Assembly: GCF_000423505.1 (NCBI RefSeq) | Contig: NZ_KE384027.1 | Coordinates: 249,140-313,139, forward strand | Direction: 5' to 3' | Length of the DNA stretch: 64,000 nucleotides | From: Pseudoclavibacter soli DSM 23366 | GTDB lineage: Bacteria > Actinomycetota > Actinomycetes > Actinomycetales > Microbacteriaceae | Shown: piece after piece, positions 33,472 through 42,603 of the stretch | Position numbering within the stretch: position 1 is the first letter of the stretch | Layout of the letters: each line of letters begins with the position of its first letter | The notes under the pieces: generated by a model | What the model saw: the letters and a program-made list of their open reading frames with translations, nothing else | The model's database searches: none | What the model was told of the DNA's origin: nothing | Translations under genes and position numbers: made by a program

Positions 33472-34848
33472 ATGTCCTCATCCATCTCCCTCACCTCATC
33501 TTCTGGCGCCATGGTCAACGGTTTCGACCCTGCTCATGCCGCACAGTTGAGCGAGTCAGAGCGACAGCTCGTGCACCGACGCGACCGCGTGCTGGGGCCG
33601 GCGTATCGCCTGTTTTATGAGCACCCGGTCACCGTCGATCATGCGTCTGGGGTGCATCTCTACGACGCCGAGGGCAACGAGTATCTCGACGTGTACAACA
33701 ACGTGCCGTGCGTGGGTCATGCGCATCCGCATGTGGTCGAGGCGGTGCACACCCAGATGCAGCGAGTGAACACGAACACCAGATACCTGCAAGATGGCGT
33801 AGTCGACTATGCCGAGCGGCTTCTGGCCACCTTCCCCGAGCAGCTCGACAACGTCATGTTCACCTGCACCGGCTCTGAGGCCAATGACCTGGCCATGCGG
33901 GTTGCGCGCTGGGTCACCGGGGGCACCGGCGTGATCGTCACGGCGAACGCCTACCACGGCGTGACTGAGGCGGTGGCGGCGTTCTCCCCCTCGCTCGGCG
34001 CGAATGTGCCGTTGGGTGAGCATGTGCGGGTGATCCCGGCGCCTGATCCGCTGCGCTTGGGGGTGACCGGCGCCGAGTTCACTCGCGTGATGCGCGAGCA
34101 CGTGCAGGCAGCGGTCGACGATCTGCGCCGTCATGGGGTGCAGGTGTGTGCGCTGATCGCCGATTGCGCATTCTCCTCAGACGGTATCCATCCAGACCCG
34201 ACCGGCTGGCTGGCCGATGCCGCCGAGGTGGTTCGAGCCGCCGGCGGCCTGTACATCGCTGACGAAGTGCAGCCCGGGTTTGGGCGCCTCGGCGACGGCT
34301 GGTGGGGGTTCGCACGCCATGGCGTGGTGCCCGACATCGTGACGATGGGCAAGCCGATGGGCAACGGCATTCCGATCGCCGCCGCGGTTTTCCGACCCGA
34401 ACTGCTTGAGAGCTTCGGCGCCAGCATCCGCTACTTCAACACTTTCGGCGGCAACTCGGTGTCGATCGCCGCCGCTCAGGCCGTCTTCGACGTGATTGAG
34501 AGCGAACGCCTGATCGACAATGCCAAGGCCGTCGGCGACCAGATCGTTGCGGGCATTCGCTCGATCACAGCGCAGGATGCGGCGGTCGCCGAGGTGCGCG
34601 GGGCCGGGTTGTTCATTGGGGTTGATCTGGTCAGCGACCGCGACACACTGGCTCCGGATACGGCGCTGGCCACCGAGATCGTCAACCGCCTGCGTGAGCG
34701 GCGGGTGCTCATCTCTGCCTCTGGAGTGCAGGGCAACATTTTGAAGATTCGGCCGCCGATGGCCTTCCGGTCGGGTGATGCCGACCGACTGCTGAGCGAG
34801 CTCGATGCGGTGTGCACCGAGCTGCGCGGCGAAGGTGCGCTGCGCTGA
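33472..34848 (+). CDS. Class III PLP enzyme, AGXT2L-like phospho-lyase/aminotransferase
   Basis: 458 residues, fold-type I. The Schiff-base Lys is in DIVTMGKPMGNGIPIAAAV. NTNTRYLQDGVVDYAERLLA, TGSEANDLAMRVARW and IADEVQPGFGRLG closely follow the mammalian AGXT2L1/AGXT2L2 proteins, which eliminate ammonia and phosphate from phosphoethanolamine or 5-phosphohydroxylysine to give an aldehyde. A plain omega-aminotransferase is the alternative. ATG 33472 has AAGGAG upstream; about 39 upstream in-frame codons lack conservation. An APH-fold kinase at 39787 could make the phosphorylated substrate, and the aldehyde dehydrogenase at 27775 could use the product. Confidence 0.85.
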   Translation: MSSSISLTSSSGAMVNGFDPAHAAQLSESERQLVHRRDRVLGPAYRLFYEHPVTVDHASGVHLYDAEGNEYLDVYNNVPCVGHAHPHVVEAVHTQMQRVNTNTRYLQDGVVDYAERLLATFPEQLDNVMFTCTGSEANDLAMRVARWVTGGTGVIVTANAYHGVTEAVAAFSPSLGANVPLGEHVRVIPAPDPLRLGVTGAEFTRVMREHVQAAVDDLRRHGVQVCALIADCAFSSDGIHPDPTGWLADAAEVVRAAGGLYIADEVQPGFGRLGDGWWGFARHGVVPDIVTMGKPMGNGIPIAAAVFRPELLESFGASIRYFNTFGGNSVSIAAAQAVFDVIESERLIDNAKAVGDQIVAGIRSITAQDAAVAEVRGAGLFIGVDLVSDRDTLAPDTALATEIVNRLRERRVLISASGVQGNILKIRPPMAFRSGDADRLLSELDAVCTELRGEGALR

Positions 34849-35003
34849 CTGCCGTTCGAGCATCCTGCCGTCGGACACATGGATTTAACACAGCGAATGC
34901 CAAGCCGAAACGTGTCGATGAAAAGGTGTTGGAAACCACAGCATCCGTCACGGTCAGCGCTTCGCGCCACGTGATGTCGTCGCCCACTGAAAGGCACACC
35001 GCT

Positions 35004-35870
35004 TTGACTCATTCACCCACTGTCGCGCGGCCGAGTTCGCGGCGCGCACCCTTCCGAATGCCCGGATGGACCCTAGTGCTGCCGGCGGTCATCTTTTTGG
35101 CGGTGTTCTTCATCGTGCCGCTGGCGCTGATGTTCGCGAACTCGATGCAAGACGGCGTGGCCACATATGCCGAGGTATTCACCTCGTCATCGCACATGAA
35201 GGTCTTTGGCAACACGATCAAGACCGCGCTGGCGACCACGATCATCTGTCTGGCGCTCGCGTACCCATATGCCTATGTGATTCAGCGAGTGGGGCCGCGC
35301 ACTCGGCTGCTGCTGGTGGCGCTGGTGCTGATGCCGTTCTGGGTCAGCGTGCTGACCCGCTCGTTCGCGTGGGTGGGGCTGCTGCAAGACACAGGTGTGA
35401 TCAACCAGGCGCTGATCGACTGGGGAGTGATTGATGAGCCGCTGCCCCTGATCCGCACCGAACTCGGGGTGCTGATCGGCATGGTGCACGTGCTGCTGCC
35501 GTTCACTGTGATTCCGCTGATGAATGCCATGAGCAACATTGACCGTTCGCAGCTGCGTGCCGCGGTCAGCTTGGGGGCGAGCCCCTGGCAGCGGTTCCGT
35601 CGGGTCTTTCTGCCGCTGTCGGTGCCGGGGCTGGTCGCCGGAGGCATTCTGGTGTTCGTGATGAGCCTCGGCTTTTACATCACCCCGGCGATGCTCGGCT
35701 CGCCCGACAACATGATGGTCGGTGAGCTGCTGATTCAAGAAGTGCAGAAGATCGGCACGGTGCGCGCCAGCGCCATCGGCATGATCCTGCTCGGCGGCAC
35801 GCTGGTGTCGCTGGCTCTGGTCGGTGCGGCACAGCGCATCACCGCACGACTCAAGGAAGGCGCTAAATGA
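35004..35870 (+). CDS. ABC transporter permease, spermidine/putrescine type (PotB-like)
   Basis: About 288 residues from TTG 35004, chosen for GAAAGG 9 nt upstream; ATG 34974 adds ten residues. Six TM segments, the first LVLPAVIFLAVFFIVPLALM. The EAA loop AAVSLGASPWQRFRRVFLPL contacts the ATPase. PFWVSVLTRSFAWVGLL is typical of PotB/PotH. With the next permease and ATPase it forms an importer lacking its own adjacent receptor; the PotD-like lipoprotein at 26364 is the probable one. Confidence 0.88.
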   Translation: MTHSPTVARPSSRRAPFRMPGWTLVLPAVIFLAVFFIVPLALMFANSMQDGVATYAEVFTSSSHMKVFGNTIKTALATTIICLALAYPYAYVIQRVGPRTRLLLVALVLMPFWVSVLTRSFAWVGLLQDTGVINQALIDWGVIDEPLPLIRTELGVLIGMVHVLLPFTVIPLMNAMSNIDRSQLRAAVSLGASPWQRFRRVFLPLSVPGLVAGGILVFVMSLGFYITPAMLGSPDNMMVGELLIQEVQKIGTVRASAIGMILLGGTLVSLALVGAAQRITARLKEGAK

Positions 35871-36676
35871 GCACCACGACGAGATCTCCCCGCCGCCGCG
35901 TGCAGGTGCGCTGGGTGCTGCTGGGCATCGCAGCAGGCCTGATCGGGCTGTACCTGATTCTGCCCACGCTGTTCATTATTCCGATGTCGCTGACCGAGAG
36001 TCCGACGCTCGGGCAGTTTCGCGGCGGCTGGACCCTGCACTGGTATCAGCAGCTGATCGAAGACCCGGTGTGGGGGCGCACGGCGCTGGTCAGCCTGCAG
36101 GTCGGGCTCATCGCCACCGTGTTCGCCACCGTGCTCGGCACCGCCGCAGCGATGGGCATCACGAAGGCCTCGAAGCGGGTGCGCGGGCTGATCCAAGGGC
36201 TCACCATGGCGCCGATGATCATTCCTGCGGTGATCGTGGGTATCGGGTTGTACGTGCTGTTTCTGAAGATCGGTCTCTACGGCACACTGCTCGGGTTCGC
36301 CATCGGGCACACCGTCATCTGCATCCCCTTCGTCATGGTGGCCGTCGGTGCGAGCATCGCGCAGTTTGATCCGAATCAGGTGCGCGCGGCCTCCATTCTC
36401 GGTGCTGGCCCGGTGACCACGTTCTTTCGTGTGACGCTGCCGCAGATCATGCCCGGCGTGATCGCCGGAGCGCTGTTCGCCTTCGTCACCTCATGGGACG
36501 AAGTGGTGGTGTCGACGTTCTTGGTCTCGCCGAGACTCAAAACGCTGCCGGTCGAGATGTGGACGCAGTCGCGCACCACGCTCACTCCGACGCTCGCTGC
36601 GCTGAGCACAGTGCTCATGATCATCTCGACACTGGCCCTCGTCGGGCTGACCCGTCTGCAGAAAGGCTCCAAGTAA
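35867..36676 (+). CDS. ABC transporter permease, spermidine/putrescine type (PotC-like)
   Basis: 269 residues, six TM segments, ATGA overlap with the PotB-like gene. PTLFIIPMSLTESPTLGQFR and FRGGWTLHWYQQLIEDPVWG are characteristic of PotC/PotI. EAA loop RAASILGAGPVTTFFRVTLP and TSWDEVVVSTFLVSPRLKTL near the C-terminus. It forms the transport channel with the preceding subunit. Confidence 0.9.
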   Translation: MSTTTRSPRRRVQVRWVLLGIAAGLIGLYLILPTLFIIPMSLTESPTLGQFRGGWTLHWYQQLIEDPVWGRTALVSLQVGLIATVFATVLGTAAAMGITKASKRVRGLIQGLTMAPMIIPAVIVGIGLYVLFLKIGLYGTLLGFAIGHTVICIPFVMVAVGASIAQFDPNQVRAASILGAGPVTTFFRVTLPQIMPGVIAGALFAFVTSWDEVVVSTFLVSPRLKTLPVEMWTQSRTTLTPTLAALSTVLMIISTLALVGLTRLQKGSK

Positions 36677-36677
36677 C

Positions 36678-37826
36678 ATGTCAACGACCAACACCCTCAC
36701 CGCCCCGGCCGCACAGTTCGCTGCACAGGAATACGACGGCCCTGCTCTCGTGCTGGACGGAGTGGGCAAACGCTTCGGCGACGCATACGCCGTGCGCGAC
36801 GTCAGTTTCGAGCTGGAGCAGGGCACCTTTCTGACTATGCTCGGCCCCTCGGGCTCGGGCAAGTCAACCACGCTGAACATGATCGCCGGGTTTCTCGAAC
36901 CCACGACCGGCAGCATCCTACTGCGCGGGCGAGACATCACCACGTTGCTGCCCAACAAACGCGACATCGGCATGGTGTTTCAGAACTACTCGCTGTTTCC
37001 GCATATGAGCGTGCTGCGCAACGTGGCCTTTCCCCTTGAGGTGCGTGGGGTCAAGCGGCGCGAGGCAGCGGCCAAGGCTGCAGCTGCGCTCGAGCTCGTC
37101 GAACTGGGCCATCGTGCGAAGGCGCTGCCGAAAGAGCTTTCGGGCGGGCAACAACAGCGTGTTGCGCTGGCTCGCGCGATCGTGTTCGAACCCGATCTGC
37201 TGCTGATGGACGAACCGCTGGGCGCCCTCGACAAGCGACTGCGAGAGAATATGCAGATCAGCATCAAGAACATTGCCGAGCAGCTGAACTCCACCGTGGT
37301 GTTTGTCACGCACGACCAAGAAGAGGCGTTGGTGATGAGCGACCAGATCGCCATCTACAACAACGGCGGCATTGAGCAGTACGGAACGTCGCAGGATCTC
37401 TATGAGAATCCGGCGTCGGTGTTTGTAGCCGACTTCATCGGTGAGTCGAACATTCTGCGCGGCACCATGCGTCAGGGTGCGCTCGAGGTCGAAGGGCAGG
37501 CCTTCCCGATTCCCAGCCGCAGCGTGGGGCGATTCGCCGAGTCAGAGCGTGCCGCAATCGTGGTGCGCCCTGAGCAGGTGACGCTGCGCAGTCGCCACTC
37601 GCGCCCAGACACTGCGCTGGTCAAAGGCCCTGAGGTACAGGGCACTGTGCGTGAGGTCATTTATCTCGGCACCGCATATCGCTTCTATGTGGCCTGCGAC
37701 CTGGGCTTTGAAATTGAAGTTCGTGTGCGTCGCCACCTGCCTGAAGGTCAGACCCGAAAAGGGGAGCGGGTGAGCGTGTCGTGGTCGCCTGACGACATGT
37801 CACTGGTGCCCTCCGATCAGAACTGA
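36678..37826 (+). CDS. ABC transporter ATPase, spermidine/putrescine type (PotA-like)
   Basis: 382 residues. Walker A GPSGSGKST (about 56-64), Q-loop MVFQNYSLFPHM, signature LSGGQQQR (about 155), Walker B LLLMDEPLGALD, H-loop FVTHDQEEAL, then a C-terminal TOBE domain (about 290-375) typical of the PotA/CUT1 group. It starts 1 nt after the PotC-like stop. It powers import and may sense ligand or metabolite through TOBE. Confidence 0.92.
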   Translation: MSTTNTLTAPAAQFAAQEYDGPALVLDGVGKRFGDAYAVRDVSFELEQGTFLTMLGPSGSGKSTTLNMIAGFLEPTTGSILLRGRDITTLLPNKRDIGMVFQNYSLFPHMSVLRNVAFPLEVRGVKRREAAAKAAAALELVELGHRAKALPKELSGGQQQRVALARAIVFEPDLLLMDEPLGALDKRLRENMQISIKNIAEQLNSTVVFVTHDQEEALVMSDQIAIYNNGGIEQYGTSQDLYENPASVFVADFIGESNILRGTMRQGALEVEGQAFPIPSRSVGRFAESERAAIVVRPEQVTLRSRHSRPDTALVKGPEVQGTVREVIYLGTAYRFYVACDLGFEIEVRVRRHLPEGQTRKGERVSVSWSPDDMSLVPSDQN

Positions 37827-37856
37827 GCGAACCACATCCCCCCGAGTGAGTGAGTG

Positions 37857-38801
37857 ATGACTGCAGAGACCCCCGAAACCGCACTGCTGCTGCGTGTTGA
37901 TCAGACCGATGAAGAAGTGGAGCACATTCGAGCGCTGGTCGAGCGCCGTGGCCTGCGTCTGGTGGTGCTGCCACCGGGGGCCGTAGAGCTCGGTGAACGC
38001 TGTGACCTGCTGCTGGCCGCCCCGGCCTCACCAGTCGACGAGCAGCTGCTCGACCGCTTGCGCGGAACGCGCTGGATCGCCACGCCGTCAGTCGGCGTCG
38101 ACCACATTGATGTGGGGCGGGCACACGCCCTCGGCATGCAGGTGCGCAGCGCCCCCGGCTACAACGCCGTCGAAGTGGCCGAATACGCTCTGACCGGCGT
38201 GCAGGTGCTGCTCAAAGATCTCTTGCGAGGGTCGAGCATGGTGCGTGAACAGCGGTGGTGGTGCCGTTCACTCGAACCGATTGCGCTGTCGGATGCCGTG
38301 GTCGGGTTGGTCGGGTTCGGCACCATTGCGCGGCACCTCGCCACGAGACTGCATGAGCTCGGTGTGCGCACGTTGGTGTGGAACCGCTCGTCGATCGCAC
38401 GGCATCCGGAGTCGGCCTATGTTGAGGTGTACGAATCGATGAGTGATCTGGTCTCGGCCAGTGACGTTGTGTCGCTGCATGTGCCGCTGACGGCGAGCAC
38501 AGCTGGCTTGGTCGGGCCCCGTTTTCTCTCGTGGATGCGACCCGGGGCAGGGCTCGTGAATACCGCTCGAGGCGGCCTGCTCGACGCTGTCCAGGTGAGC
38601 CGTGCGCTTGCCGACGGCCGTCTGCGTGGTGCGGTGCTCGATGTGCTCGAACACGAACCACCAGACTGGCGGGCCGACCCCTTGCTTTCGGCCCCAAACA
38701 CCATGATCACGCCGCATCAGGCGTGGCTCACCCCGGGCAGCAGATATCGAGGCTGGGATGTCTCGATCGCTGCGGCCCTCGACCCGCAGGAGCTCAGTTG
38801 A
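37857..38801 (+). CDS. D-2-hydroxyacid dehydrogenase family protein (2 of 3)
   Basis: 314 residues from ATG 37857 (GTG 37854 is alternative). TPSVGVDHIDVGRAHALG, Rossmann VVGLVGFGTIARHLATRL, catalytic Arg in VNTARGGLLD, Glu in VLEHEPPDW and His in ITPHQAWLTP. The N-terminal 50 residues diverge from the other two copies. 30 nt after the ATPase gene, so in the importer operon. It overlaps the next gene at a TTG start. Confidence 0.87.
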   Translation: MTAETPETALLLRVDQTDEEVEHIRALVERRGLRLVVLPPGAVELGERCDLLLAAPASPVDEQLLDRLRGTRWIATPSVGVDHIDVGRAHALGMQVRSAPGYNAVEVAEYALTGVQVLLKDLLRGSSMVREQRWWCRSLEPIALSDAVVGLVGFGTIARHLATRLHELGVRTLVWNRSSIARHPESAYVEVYESMSDLVSASDVVSLHVPLTASTAGLVGPRFLSWMRPGAGLVNTARGGLLDAVQVSRALADGRLRGAVLDVLEHEPPDWRADPLLSAPNTMITPHQAWLTPGSRYRGWDVSIAAALDPQELS

Positions 38802-39787
38802 ACACCACACCCGAGATCGTCTATTACAACATCGCCGATGACCTGGCCTATGAGCAGCAGCTGCTTGAGCAGTGGGGAGCCGCCGATCGGGTGCGTCTGC
38901 GTCAAGCCGCTGGGCCTGACACCGCAGACTCGTTCGTGGCCGCGGCGAGCGGTGCGGCTGGCGCGGTGGTGGAGTACATCGAGGTCAGCCGCGATGTGCT
39001 CGACCGACTGCCTGATCTGCGCATTGCCTCGGTGCAGGCAATCGGCACGAACAACTTTGATCTGGCCGCGGCCACCGACCACGGCGTCTGCGTGACCAAT
39101 GCGCCGGGGTTCTGCGTCGAAGAAGTCGCGGCCCATGCCTTGGGGCTGATTCTCGACATCTCACGCGGCATCACCCGCCTCGATCGCTCGGTGCGGCAGG
39201 GTGAATGGAATCCCTTTGCTGCCCCCATGCCTCACCGCCTGGCCGGACGCACCGTGGGGCTGGTGTTCTTTGGTGGCATTCCACAGCGCATGATGCCGGG
39301 GTTGCGCGCGTTGGGATTGAACGTGCTGGTCTACGCACCCACGAAGAGCGACGAGTTCGTCGCCTCGACGGGAGCCCGTCGCGTGGCCGACCTCGACGAA
39401 CTGCTCACCACCAGCGACATCGTCTCGCTGCACTGCCCGCTGCTGCCCGAGACACGTCATCTGATCGGCCGACGCGAGCTCGAACTCATGGGGCCAGACG
39501 CCCTGCTGATCAATACCGCACGCGGGGCCGTGGTCGATGAGGCTGCCTTGGTCACCGCATTGCGCGAGGGCGTGATCGCCGGCGCCGCCGTCGACGTGAG
39601 CGAGTCAGAGCCGGGTGGTCGCACCGAGCTGGCCCAGCTGGAGCAGACAGTCATCACCCCGCATTCGGCGTTTCTGTCTGAGGAATCGTTCTTAGAGGCT
39701 CGCGAACGGGTGCTGCGCAGCCAGGTCGAGCGACTGGCCGACGGCGTGCGGCCGTCGAGCCTGGTCAACGACGAGGTGCAGTTCTGA
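38798..39787 (+). CDS. D-2-hydroxyacid dehydrogenase/CtBP-like protein with altered Rossmann motif (3 of 3)
   Basis: 329 residues from TTG 38798, which overlaps the preceding stop (TTGA) and has AGGAG 5 nt upstream. Catalytic Arg (INTARGAVVD), Glu (DVSESEPGG) and His (ITPHSAFLSEES) are present. The dinucleotide loop, normally GxGxxG as in GLVGFGTIA of its neighbour, reads GLVFFGGIPQRM: two of the three glycines are replaced (Phe, Pro). NAD binding may be altered or lost. The family also includes CtBP-type regulators. The next gene starts within its stop (TGATG). Confidence 0.85.
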   Translation: MNTTPEIVYYNIADDLAYEQQLLEQWGAADRVRLRQAAGPDTADSFVAAASGAAGAVVEYIEVSRDVLDRLPDLRIASVQAIGTNNFDLAAATDHGVCVTNAPGFCVEEVAAHALGLILDISRGITRLDRSVRQGEWNPFAAPMPHRLAGRTVGLVFFGGIPQRMMPGLRALGLNVLVYAPTKSDEFVASTGARRVADLDELLTTSDIVSLHCPLLPETRHLIGRRELELMGPDALLINTARGAVVDEAALVTALREGVIAGAAVDVSESEPGGRTELAQLEQTVITPHSAFLSEESFLEARERVLRSQVERLADGVRPSSLVNDEVQF

Positions 39788-40878
39788 TGGCTGAGACTGC
39801 GACTGCAGATCTCGATGCGCTGCTCGAAGAGTCTGGCTTCTCTGATGAGCGCATCGTGCATCTGCCAGATGCCAGCGTGGCCGAGCTGCTGCGCGAACAC
39901 TATGGGCTCGACGTGGAGCTGCGCCGACTGCCCACCGAGAAAGACGACACGTTTCGGGCGGTGACCGATGACGGTGCCTGGACGGTGAAGATCTCTTCCC
40001 CGGCCGAGCCGGTCGAGCTGATCGGGCTGCAGACCGAGGCGATGATCTGGGCCGGCGACCACATGTCGAGCCACGGCCCGGCCGTGCCGCGTGTGCTGCG
40101 CAGTCGAACGGGTGCGGCGAGCGTGCCGCTGTCTGCTGACGACGCTGGTGGCCTTGGGGCGCGGCGGGTGCTGCGAGTGCTTGAGTACCTACCCGGTGTG
40201 CCATTGGGGATGCGCGAGGGCTATCGGCCCACGGCCAGCGAACTCGCCGGCTTCGGTGGCGCGTGTGCCCATCTCTCCTTGGCGATGCGGGGCTTCTCAC
40301 AGAGCTCCGACGCGCGACGACTTGCCTGGGACCTTGCCGAACTGCCCACGCTGGCACCCCTTGCCGAGCATTTGAGCGGGCGTGAGCTCGAACTGGCCGA
40401 GCGCTCGCTGTCGGAGTACGAGAAGTATGCGGCAGCTGTCGTGCCCACGCTCGACCATCAGGTGGGACACAACGACTTCAACCCGTTCAACGTGCTGCTC
40501 GGTGACGACGGCCACGTGGCCGGCGTGATCGACTTCGGCGATGTGGTGCGCACGGCCACCGTGCTCGACGCTGCCGTGGGCGCGGGCAGCATGATCGATC
40601 TCGATGAGCGTGGCTGGTGGCTGGTGACGCAGTTCATGGCAGGTTATCTGCAGGTGCGTGATCTCGACTGGCGCGAGCTCGAAGTGCTCGCCGTCGCCGC
40701 ACCTGCCCGGCAGGCGCAGCGTCTGCTGCTGCGCGGTCTCGCCGCCGCGCAGTCGGCCGAACGGGCGGCCTACCTCGCCTCACACGCCACCGACCTCGCC
40801 GACCCACTGGCTGGCGTGCTCAATATCGAGGTGGCCGAGCGCGTCGCCTCGCTGCGCGAGCTGCGCCGACCCAGCTGA
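39787..40878 (+). CDS. Phosphotransferase, APH/hydroxylysine-kinase-like
   Basis: 363 residues with the aminoglycoside-phosphotransferase (APH/choline kinase) fold. The small lobe has VELRRLPTEKDDTFRAVT and WTVKISSP (ATP-anchoring Lys); the large lobe has the catalytic GHNDFNPFNVLL (HxD...N) and metal-binding VAGVIDFGDVVRT. Such proteins phosphorylate small hydroxyl compounds such as choline, homoserine, methylthioribose or hydroxylysine. Together with the AGXT2L-type lyase at 33472 it resembles the mammalian pair hydroxylysine kinase plus phosphohydroxylysine lyase. The substrate is inferred. Last gene before a strong terminator. Confidence 0.83.
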   Translation: MAETATADLDALLEESGFSDERIVHLPDASVAELLREHYGLDVELRRLPTEKDDTFRAVTDDGAWTVKISSPAEPVELIGLQTEAMIWAGDHMSSHGPAVPRVLRSRTGAASVPLSADDAGGLGARRVLRVLEYLPGVPLGMREGYRPTASELAGFGGACAHLSLAMRGFSQSSDARRLAWDLAELPTLAPLAEHLSGRELELAERSLSEYEKYAAAVVPTLDHQVGHNDFNPFNVLLGDDGHVAGVIDFGDVVRTATVLDAAVGAGSMIDLDERGWWLVTQFMAGYLQVRDLDWRELEVLAVAAPARQAQRLLLRGLAAAQSAERAAYLASHATDLADPLAGVLNIEVAERVASLRELRRPS

Positions 40879-40892
40879 CCCGCGCATCCAGA

Positions 40893-40935
40893 CGAAAGAG
40901 CCGGTGCCCCCGCAGGACGGGCACCGGCTCTTTCG
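40893..40935. terminator. Strong bidirectional terminator
   Basis: Perfect 17-bp inverted repeat (CGAAAGAGCCGGTGCCC and complement) with a 9-nt loop, giving A/T-runs on both strands, between the convergent kinase and amidase genes. Confidence 0.88.
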
Positions 40936-40950
40936 GGTCTTTGAAGTAGG

Positions 40951-42360
40951 TCAGGCCACGGGCACCTCGCCGAACACGTTCTCGAGCGCCGCGCCTGCGG
41001 TGAACAGGTCGTTCTCGGCAAACCGTCGAGAGATCAGCTGCACGCCGAGCGGCACGCCGGCGCCGACGACATCGGTGGGCACCACGAGCCCGGGGAAGCC
41101 CACCGCCGGCGTGGTGCACATCGGCCAGGCCGCGAGCACCATCTCGCGTTTGCGGTCGAGCGAGGCATGCTGGTCTTCGTCTTGCAGATATGGCAGTTCG
41201 GCTGAGGCCGGTGTGAGAATCAGTGGGTAGCGCTCCTGCAGCGCCTGCAGGCCGCGGATCACGGTGCCGCGACGTGCGAGCGCCTGGGTGTAGTCGCCGA
41301 GGGTCATGGTGTAGCCGCTGCCGAAGAACTGCTCGACCACGGCACGGTGCCCTTCGAGACCGTTGCGCAGAATCTCGCCGCCCTCGTCGAGGTGCGATGA
41401 GCCTGACTGTATGAACTCCTGCAGCGCCAGCAGCTCCTCGAGCTCGAACATCTGCTGAAACAGGTCGGTTTCGATCTCTTCGACAACGTAGCCAGCCGCC
41501 GTCAGCGCGGTGATCGAGGCGTCGAGCGCCTGCGAGACAGCCGCATTGAGCGGGGCGATCTCGGTGCCGCGGTAGACCGCGACGCGCTTGGCGCCCGCGG
41601 GCATGTCAATCGCGGGCACGGTGACCGCATCGCGGGCCGAGTAACCGCGCATGACCTCGAAGGCCAGGCGCACGTCGTCGACGCTGCGTGCCAGCGGGCC
41701 CTGCGTGGCGAACAGCTGGTTGGCCAGAGGTTTGTCTTCGGGGGAGGGATCGTTGCCGGGCACAGCGCCGATGGTCGGGCGCAGTCCGACCACGCCGTTG
41801 GCGTAGGCCGGGTAGCGAATCGAGCCGGCGATGTCATTGCCCTGCGCGATGGTGACGAACCCGGACGCCACGGCCGCGCCGGCACCGCCGCTTGAGCCGC
41901 CGGGGGTGAGGTCGTGATTGCGGGGGTTCAGCGTGGTGCCGAACAGCTCGTTGGTCGAGAACCACTGCCAGCACCACGGTGGCAGGTTGGTGCGGCCGAT
42001 CACATTCGCGCCGCCGCGCCGCAGGTGCGAGACCACCGGGTCGTCGGCAGTCGAGAGCTCATCGGCGTGGGCTGGGATGCCGTTGGTCGCCGGGTGGCCC
42101 ACCGAATGAGTGTTGTCTTTGATGGCCACCGGCACACCGCCGAGTGGGCCGAGCGAGAAGCCGGCAGCGAGGTAGTCGTCGGTGGCCTTCGCCGCAGCGG
42201 TGGCCTCGTCACGGTAGACGTCGACCATCGCGTTAATGGTCGGGTTCACCGCATCAATGCGTTCGAACGACGCAGTCAGCGCCTCCTGCGCCGAGACTTC
42301 TCGTGCGGCGATGGCCGCAGCCAGTCGGGTGGCCGACCAAGCCCACAGTTCGTCACTCAT
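40951..42360 (-). CDS. Amidase signature family hydrolase
   Basis: 469 residues, standard amidase-signature length, no signal peptide. Ser-cisSer-Lys triad visible: Lys in GGVPVAIKDNTH (near 80), cis-Ser in LTPGGSSGGAGAAVASG (near 155) and the nucleophile in GNDIAGSIRYPA (near 179). Hydrolyses a carboxamide to acid plus ammonia or amine. Convergent with the kinase gene and divergent from the second peptide importer. It could act on imported amides; the substrate is unknown. Confidence 0.9.
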   Translation of the reverse strand: MSDELWAWSATRLAAAIAAREVSAQEALTASFERIDAVNPTINAMVDVYRDEATAAAKATDDYLAAGFSLGPLGGVPVAIKDNTHSVGHPATNGIPAHADELSTADDPVVSHLRRGGANVIGRTNLPPWCWQWFSTNELFGTTLNPRNHDLTPGGSSGGAGAAVASGFVTIAQGNDIAGSIRYPAYANGVVGLRPTIGAVPGNDPSPEDKPLANQLFATQGPLARSVDDVRLAFEVMRGYSARDAVTVPAIDMPAGAKRVAVYRGTEIAPLNAAVSQALDASITALTAAGYVVEEIETDLFQQMFELEELLALQEFIQSGSSHLDEGGEILRNGLEGHRAVVEQFFGSGYTMTLGDYTQALARRGTVIRGLQALQERYPLILTPASAELPYLQDEDQHASLDRKREMVLAAWPMCTTPAVGFPGLVVPTDVVGAGVPLGVQLISRRFAENDLFTAGAALENVFGEVPVA

Positions 42361-42425
42361 GACACTCCTTCTGATGCATGCGCACGGTCGTGTATCGACC
42401 GATCTGATCGGAGGCTATGAGGCAA

Positions 42426-42552
42426 GTGTTTCGCGTATGTTGCCAACTCATGACTGTCAGGTCACCGGCGGTACAAGTGAGCATTCTGCCCCTAAAAGAA
42501 CACGGAGCAGAGCGTTCGATGCTGGTAAAGCCAGCGAAATCAGTGTGAAACA
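42426..42552. promoter_or_regulatory. Divergent promoter region of amidase and peptide importer
   Basis: In the 243-bp gap 42361-42603, GTGTTTCGC (42426-42434) repeats the 9-mer at 27557-27565, and GTGTGAAAC (43-51 of the line starting 42501, i.e. about 42543-42551) is its near complement. These may be half-sites for a regulator shared with the region at 27557. No -10/-35 pair is convincing. Confidence 0.3.
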
Positions 42553-42603
42553 AATCGGCTGAATACTGGCTGCATCTTCTCCCGGAAAGGTCAGAGGTTT
42601 TCA

